Part shown: one piece after another, positions 58,336-64,000 of the stretch
How the letters are laid out: each line of letters starts with the position of its first letter
Position numbering within the stretch: position 1 is the stretch's first letter
Assembly: GCA_023512835.1 (NCBI GenBank)
Contig: CM042090.1
Location: 51,385,365-51,449,364, forward strand
Direction: 5' to 3'
Length of the DNA: 64,000 nucleotides
Source of the DNA: Taxillus chinensis
Lineage: Eukaryota > Streptophyta > Magnoliopsida > Santalales > Loranthaceae
The notes under the pieces: generated by a model
Seen by the model: the letters and a program-made list of their open reading frames with translations, nothing else
The model's database searches: none
Told to the model about the DNA's origin: nothing
Made by a program: the position numbers and the translations under genes

Positions 58336-59805
58336 GGGAGCTATCCTGTGTCCTCTTCTTGTGATACCAGAGTTGTATCGGCGTGTCCGTGAGGGACAGT
58401 TAGGCGACGTGGACTGTGAGGTGATCCGGGCCCAGATAGAGGCCGGAGAGCTGTCAGAGAGCTGGACAGAAGGAGTTGAACATGAGCTGAAATTTCTGGG
58501 GCGTTTGATAGTACCACCTCCCTTGCGTGAGGATGTGCTGAGGGAATTTCATCATTCCCGTTTGGCTGTACATCCAGGAGGAACTAAGATGTATCATGCC
58601 GTTCGCGCACGATTCCGGTGGCCGGGGCTGAAACGGAAGGTAAGCGAGTTTGTTTCCCGGTGCCTTACCTGTCGGCAAGTGAAGGCGAGCACCAACGACC
58701 CACTGGTCAATTGCGGCCTTTACCTGGCTGAGTGGAAGTGGGAGCATATTACCATGGACTTCGTGACGGGACTTCCTACCACTTCTGGGAGGAAGGACAT
58801 GATTTGGGTCATAGTGAACCGCTTAACTAAGTCAGCTAATTTCTTGGCAATTCGAGAGCGCGACTCTATCGGCACGTTAAGCCAGTTGTATGTTGATGAG
58901 ATTGTCCGCCTGCACGGAGTGCCCTTGTCTATTGTTTCGAACAGGGATGCGCGGTTTACATCCCGGTTTTGGGGAGGTCTGCAGGAAGCATTAGGAACCC
59001 GACTTAATTTGAGTACCGCATTCCATCCTGAGACTGATGGTCAGTCCGAGAGGACCATTCAAACATTAGAAGACTTGTTGAGGGCTTATGTACTTGATTT
59101 TGGAGGATCATGGGCTTCCCACCTTCCTTTGGTGGAGTTTGCCTATAAAAACAGTTACCAGTCTTCGATTGGGATGGCCCCGTTTGAGGCATTGTATGGC
59201 CGACCGTGTCGGTCTCCATTATGTTGGGCAGAAGCTGGAGAGGCAGCTATATTAGGCCCTCAATTGGTCCAGGAGGCTACGGGAAAAGTTCAGCTGATTC
59301 GGTAATGCCTTCTTACAGCTCGAGCAGACAGAAGTCTTATGCAGATCGCCGACGCCGACCGTTGGAGTTTTTGGTGGGAGACCACGTATTCCTTCGTGTT
59401 TCTCCACGGAGAGGGCATAAGAGATTTGGGACTGGGTCCAAGTTGTCCTCTCGGTACATTGGACCATTCGAGATTTTGAGCAGAGTTGGACCTGTTGCTT
59501 ATAAGTTGGCGTTACCACCTAGTTTGAGCAGAGTTCATAATGTTTTCCATGTATCCCAGTTGCGGAAATATCATCCAGATCCCACACACGTGCTAGATTG
59601 GGGTACCCTGGATCTTGGAGAGGATGTGTCTGTTGTCGAGGCACCCATCCGTATTGTAGATAGGTGCGAGAAGCAGCTGCGAGGTAAGACTATTCCGTTG
59701 GTTCGGGTGTTGTGGCAACACCGAGGGCTGGAGGAAGAGACCTGGGAACGTGAGGCTGAGATGCGTGCTCATTATCCTGATCTGTTCGAGGACGAACAAC
59801 TCTGA
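58336..59805 (+). pseudogene. Gypsy C integrase with chromodomain-like tail
   Basis: Piece 58361-59305 is open for 314 codons: [52 protein letters not shown] (the catalytic Asp of SDRD is Asn), TDGQSERTIQTLED. A frame change near 59300 leads to 59206-59805: GDHVFLRVSPRRGHKRF, SRVHNVFHVSQLRKYHPD, then VEAPIRIVDR, IPLVRVLWQHRG, EEETWERE, the chromodomain-like tail. Natural end at 59805. Confidence 0.89.
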
Positions 59806-59992
59806 AGGAAGGGAGGAGGGCAAGCATCAAACTTCAACATAATCAGGTATTTGCCCAACTGGTTAGGTAACCTGAGAATATAATTTGTGATTTGTTGTGT
59901 ATTAATTTGTGCTAGAGGGTGTTAGAGGCCTATGCATTGGTTGTGATTGTTTTCTTTCATTCCACCTTTTCTTTTCGAGGATGAAAAGTCTT

Positions 59993-60005
59993 AAGGGGGA
60001 GAGGA
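59993..60005 (+). other. Polypurine tract of C
   Basis: AAGGGGGAGAGGA directly before the 3' LTR. The 187 bases between pol and here (59806-59992) end with CTTTTCGAGGATGAAAAGTC. Confidence 0.92.
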
Positions 60006-60582
60006 TGTAAGGACCCGTACCTTGAGTTAGTCACAGTTTTGCCTTTTGAGTAGAGTTGTTTTCTAGATTTTGACCTAGTGAATGGGCTCAAATGAATTCA
60101 TGTGCAAAAGGAAAGATGCTTAGAATGATGTCCTCTATCTACCACAGAAGTTTCAGGCCAAACGGACGTGTATGTGAGGTGCACGTGAAATGGGTCCATT
60201 TCACGTGCAAGTGTGGTTGTCTTCTACATGATGCAAGGAGGCTAGGGGTGAAGTTTGAGCGCATTTGGAGTGCATTTGGAGTTGCACGTGAATTCGGGAA
60301 TTCACATTCAAATTGGCGTGCAGCCATATTTTTGCATGGTTCCCTTGGTTTTGACATTCTAATGATTTTCCTCCAAAGGACCATGTTGAAATTCTGAGTA
60401 TTTTGGCCTATATGGGTGCGGAAAGGTGCTAACTTGTGTGATCAAAACTACGTCGTTTTGATCCTGGGATTTACTTAATCAAAACTACGTCGTTTTGATG
60501 TGGGTAGTGTCTATATAATGAGGGCTTGAGTTTGAGTTTAGGGTTCTTGTGTTCTTCTTTGCTGCAGCTTGCGGAGAGAGAA

Positions 60583-60628
<46 letters not shown>

Positions 60629-61314
60629 CCGGCGATTGCCGTGGTGGTTCACGTCGTTGGAAGGTGTCTAGCGTAGAGGTTAGGACAAAAGTCTGAGGTA
60701 GGGATTCATGTTCTTCCTAACTCTCCTCTGTTCTACGATATTCGCCTATATGTATATATATATATGTAAATCCATATAAGTGTGATCTCCTATATGGATG
60801 TTGGCCTTCAGTGGCATGTTCTGTTGATTCTGATGTTGAATTTGGCCTGAGGATTTTCTGGGTTTGTTTATGCCCACCATGTGTTTGATGAAATGTCTGT
60901 GAGGCCTGCACACTATGTATTAGATAAAATGCCTGTGAGGCCTGCATGCCATGTATTCAATATAATGCCTGTGAGACCTTGTATATGGGTGTCTGATGAT
61001 ATACCTGTGTGACTAGTGTGTACTGTGTTTGATTTGTATTTGATAAAAAGCCTGTGAGGCTGATGTGTGTGGCTTGTATCTGACCATGTTGGTCCCTCTA
61101 AAATAAAATGAGATGTTGTTATTCAATTTGTGTTTGTGTGCATGGTTTGGGAGCAGGAGCATGCCCCTTGGCATGTTAGCCTGGTTGTGCAGGTTTGGGA
61201 TAGCACCCGTGCCAGAAGTCCTTTTAAGGTGCTTGCACCAACCCCTTGTCCCTTCGGGTGCGGGCATGGGCAGTCACTACTCATTTCCAAGTGGAAGGAA
61301 ATTGGGGCGTGACA
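60006..61314 (+). repeat. Gypsy C 3' LTR
   Basis: 1309 bp, partner of 53236-54555; GA run shorter (60574-60625). Perfect 13-bp-arm inverted repeat at 60181-60208 centred on CACGTG arms. Repeated TGCCTGTGAGGCCTGCA units at 60890-60980 and in the partner. Confidence 0.94.
60441..60518 (+). promoter_or_regulatory. C 3' LTR promoter module
   Basis: Palindromes start at 60441 and 60478, 37 bp apart; TATATAAT at 60512-60519, 12 bp further. GTTTAGGGTT and the GA run follow. Confidence 0.78.
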
Positions 61315-61319
61315 GAAGC

Positions 61320-61656
61320 CTTCTTGCATCATGTAAAAGACATCCATGCAATAAAAACCTTGCACGCCAAATGGGTCCAATTCGTGTGCACGTCCTTTTG
61401 GCCTGAAACTTCTGTGGTAGATAGAAGACATCATTCTAAGAATCTTTTGGTCTGCACGCCAATTCATCTGAGCCCATCTACTAGGTCAAAATCAACCTCC
61501 AAAACCGGATAAAACAGCCTAAAAACGCCTGTATATGCAAATAGCATCTTTCTAGGGCATAAAAGCATGTTAGCAAACTCCCTAAAACCCAACAATTTCC
61601 ACTCACAAGGCATCTTCGGTTAACTTCTTACATGCCACAAAACACGGGTCATTACA
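61320..61656 (-). repeat. Gypsy D 5' LTR, segment 2
   Basis: Outer end of D's 5' LTR after element C; matches 45960-46299. Ends CATTACA at 61656, then CACAC. Confidence 0.93.
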
Positions 61657-61661
61657 CACAC

Positions 61662-62201
61662 TCCCCTCCCCCGTAGGCAGGAAAGCTGCGTTAGCTGGCT
61701 CCTGTCAGAGATAACTCCCCCTACGAGGTTGCTCCCCTCCCCCTGAGAGAGAAACACTCTCCCTTTCTGGGGTGAGGAACAAGCACCAGAACATAAACCG
61801 TAGGGGAGCAAGGGAATAAAGCACCGAACAGCAGGCAGCATAGCAAGGACATACAGAAAAGATAACTAACAAATAATAAGTACACAGAAAAGTGAAAAGC
61901 ACGAAATGCAGTGTACAGGGAATTAGAGTACAAGACAGTTATGGGTTAAATTCAGAGTACAAAACACTCAGTATAAATAGAAAAACAGCAGCTTGCTCGC
62001 GTAGAAGTTGAGCAGGAGTTAAGTGTAACGAGGCTGCTCGACTGCTCACACGATCAAATTCAGGCATGAGAGCTGGAAACCTGTTGGTAGTTAGGATGCG
62101 GATGTAATGGCAGACATAGCAGCCACAGCTATGAGCATCATCCTGAGCAGGAATGCCTTGCTTAACTCACGTAATTTCCATCGGTTTGGAGAGATGATAA
62201 C
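61662..62201 (-). other. Element I interior between D and J
   Basis: 540 bp with no recognised domain. C-rich runs (CTCCCCTCCCCC at 61665 and CTCCCCTCCCCCTGAGAGAG at 61734) read as G-rich purine tracts on the minus strand. The rest is A-rich. It lies between I's 3' LTR side and its unseen body. Confidence 0.55.
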
Positions 62202-62718
62202 TGTCACGCCCCGGATTTCCAACCCGAGGAAACCGGTACGTGACTCCCCATTCACCCACACGGAGGGCAATGGGGTTGGATTACTGGATGCCACACAAGC
62301 AAGTCTAACAATTGCAATAAATCAAATAAGCCACATCTTTATTTAATTCCAAAACATCAAAGGTTCACAAAACAACCAAGTCCCCGATTACGATTCAATC
62401 CCTTAGTACATTCCCCTCCTTGGGGTTACATAAATCATAAAAGTACATTACTGAAATGAACAATAAAGTGGAGAGGGTCTTCCACCTTGGTGTATCCACC
62501 TAACGCCTGTAAGTCCCTGGAAAAGAAGCAAACACAGTAGGAGGGGTGAGCAACCACAGCTCAGTAGGGATCAAGTCTCCCCAACCCATCCCATGTTCCT
62601 AGCATCTACATGCCATGTGTACAAGTGTAGTGTTGTGTTACAATAATTTCAACAAACATAATAAAAACCACATCAACAATTACAACCTTCCACTGCCACA
62701 GGCTAACACTTTATCCAC

Positions 62719-62873
62719 AAGTGATTTAACCGCCTCTTCAGGCCAAGTGATTTAACCGCCTCTTCAGGCCAAGTGATTTAACCGCCTCTTCAAGCCAAGT
62801 GATTTAACCGCCTCTTCAGGCCACTGGTTTAACCGCCTCTCAGGCAAACTTGTTTAACCGCCTCTTCAGGCCA
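62719..62873 (-). repeat. 26-bp tandem repeats in LTR J
   Basis: Four units of AAGTGATTTAACCGCCTCTT plus six bases, then degenerate TTTAACCGCCTCT units. Homologous to E's 34-bp array but without the 8-bp AATGATTC part. Confidence 0.9.
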
Positions 62874-63481
62874 GATACCACAGTCAAGCACATCACACAC
62901 CATGGTCACTCAAGCATACAACCAAACACTTGGTGTGCACCCGTTCACAAGCGCACAAACCCAGCCATTCAGGCCATAGAGCAAACATCCAGAGATACAT
63001 ACATACACTAAAACCACAAGTCCAAGTCACCCGGACATAACACCAAACACATAATGGGCATACACACACAGCTAAGTTCACACAGGCATTTCATCAAACA
63101 TGTAGCAGGCATGTCATACAGGCATTTTATCGAACACTTTTCATGCATCACACCAACATCAGAAACACCAAAATCGCCATTGAAGGCCAACATTCATATA
63201 GGAGGTCACACCTATATGAATTTACATATAAATAATATAACAGATATAACTCATATTCGCCCTAGGACCCTAGGACAGGAGGAGGACTTAGGAAGAACAG
63301 AATCCCTACCTTAAAACAGATCTTCCTTGCTCCCACGCTAAACGCCGTCCTCCCCACGCAAGATGCTCCCGGCAAAGAACCAAGAACTCCCCTTCCCTTC
63401 TCTCTCTCTAGCTCTCTCTCTCTCACGACGGCAGCAGAGCTGAAGAGAACCCTAAACCTAAAACAGAGAGCTTCTCCTCCT

Positions 63482-63557
63482 TATATAGACAACACAACAT
63501 CAAAACGACGTAGTTTTGATTAAGTGAATCCCAAGATCAAAACGACGTAGTTTTGAT
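63482..63557 (-). promoter_or_regulatory. LTR J promoter module
   Basis: Palindromes start at 63499 and 63536, 37 bp apart, intact; TATATA at 63482-63487, 11 bp away; CT run with one interruption at 63399-63424. Confidence 0.78.
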
Positions 63558-64000
63558 CACACGAGTTAGCACCTTTCCGCACCCATATAGGCCAAAATAC
63601 TCAGAATTTCAACATGGTCCTTTGGAGAAAGTTCATTAGAATGACAAAACCAAGGGAACCATGCAAAAATATGCCTGCACGCCAATTTGCACGTGAATTC
63701 CCCAATTCACGTGCAACTCCATATGCACTCCAAATGCTCTCAAACTTCACCCCTAGCCTCCTTGCATCATTTAGAAGACAACCACACTTGCACGTGAATT
63801 GGACCCATATCACGTGCACCTCACATACATGTCCATTTGGCCTGAAACTTCTGTGGTAGATAGAGGACATCATTCTAAGCATCTTTCCTTTTGCACGTGA
63901 ATTCATTGGAGTCCATTTACTAGGTCAAAATCTAGAAAAACTCTACTCAGGAGGCAAAACTGACTAACTCAAGGTACGGGTCCTTACAATAACCACCACA

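Larger units (their letters stand above)
53236..61314 (+). mobile_element. Gypsy element C, chromovirus-like, innermost insertion
   Basis: Plus-strand Ty3/Gypsy element inside D's 5' LTR. LTRs 53236-54555 and 60006-61314 differ at roughly 20-25 positions by eye (about 2%). Flanks CAAGC (53231-53235) and GAAGC (61315-61319), a duplication with one mismatch. D's left LTR shows the uninterrupted site at about 45957. Gag-pol has many frameshifts and stops despite the young LTRs. Confidence 0.93.
44529..61656 (-). mobile_element. Gypsy element D, chromovirus-like, complete but split by C
   Basis: Minus-strand Ty3/Gypsy element, about 9.0 kb without C. Flanked by CACAC at 44524-44528 and 61657-61661. 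3' LTR 44529-46299; 5' LTR 51804-53235 plus 61320-61656. One continuous gag-pol frame (51352 to 46565) has about eleven nonsense codons but no frameshift that I can find. Inserted in element I. Confidence 0.94.
62202..63988 (-). mobile_element. Solo Gypsy LTR J, mosaic
   Basis: 1787-bp lone LTR with perfect 5-bp duplication ATAAC (62197-62201 and 63989-63993). Left half (to about 63240) matches E/D-type LTRs: start TGTCACGCCCCGG, TTTAACCGCC repeats, and ACATATAAATAATATAACA as in E. Right half (from about 63480) matches K and C, ending GGGTCCTTACA. So its U3 and R/U5 sides come from different subfamilies. Contains a 101-codon minus-strand frame at 63601-63906. Confidence 0.92.
42380..64000 (-). 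mobile_element. Copia-type element I, 3' part (holds D and J)
   Basis: Minus-strand LTR element inserted in H gag. Visible: its 3' LTR (42380-44385), polypurine tract, and non-coding interior at 44386-44528, 61662-62201 and from 63994. No protein domain is in view, so Copia assignment rests on the LTR ends (TGTTGGAAATATAGG... CCTCTAGACTCACTTTGGGACC) being like A/B/H. Its body and 5' LTR must lie beyond the right edge. Confidence 0.7.

Overview
The window is repeat-dense plant nuclear DNA, probably from a eudicot (inferred from element types only). I recognise no host gene, tRNA, rRNA or CRISPR array. Almost every base belongs to long-terminal-repeat (LTR) retrotransposons nested inside one another. 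Evidence is plant-type Copia and chromodomain Ty3/Gypsy protein domains, initiator-Met tRNA primer-binding sites (TGGTATCAGAGC on the element strand), polypurine tracts, and 5-bp target-site duplications (TSDs) that fit each nesting step.

Nesting, outermost first. Copia F (+) is the oldest layer, visible at 18694-20626 and 29456-30707. Copia A (-) lies on its left; only A's gag, primer site and 5' LTR are in the window (1-3721 and 18349-18693). A's LTR is split by complete Copia B (-, 3722-18348, TSD TCTCT). B is split by a solo Gypsy LTR, K (5188-7154). F's reverse transcriptase is split by a non-autonomous Gypsy derivative E (-, 20627-28938) joined to a 510-bp miniature LTR element (TRIM, 28941-29450), both inside one TSD pair AACAT. 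F's RNase H is split by Copia H (+, from 30708). H's LTR holds Gypsy G (+, 31491-40740). H's gag is split by Copia I (-, from 42380). I holds Gypsy D (-, 44529-61656, TSD CACAC), whose 5' LTR holds Gypsy C (+, 53236-61314), and a solo LTR J (62202-63988, TSD ATAAC). The deepest stack is F>H>I>D>C.

The A/B/H Copia family resembles the SIRE/Maximus type: LTRs over 1.1 kb, a large gag with a coiled coil after the zinc knuckle, and extra coding sequence after pol. In B that extra gene is a decayed sense-strand reading frame with a plant-transposon-like N-terminus and a Ulp1-type (C48) cysteine protease C-terminus. The Gypsy elements C, D and G carry gag with zinc knuckles, protease, RT, RNase H, integrase and a chromodomain-like tail, so they look like chromoviruses (Tekay/Del-like, by inference).

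The Gypsy LTRs share a promoter layout: two 22-bp palindromes with an ACGT core, starts exactly 37 bp apart, 11-12 bp from a TATA box, followed by a telo-box-like motif and a GA/CT microsatellite. Coding regions are all decayed, mostly by nonsense transitions in D and by frameshifts plus nonsense codons elsewhere.
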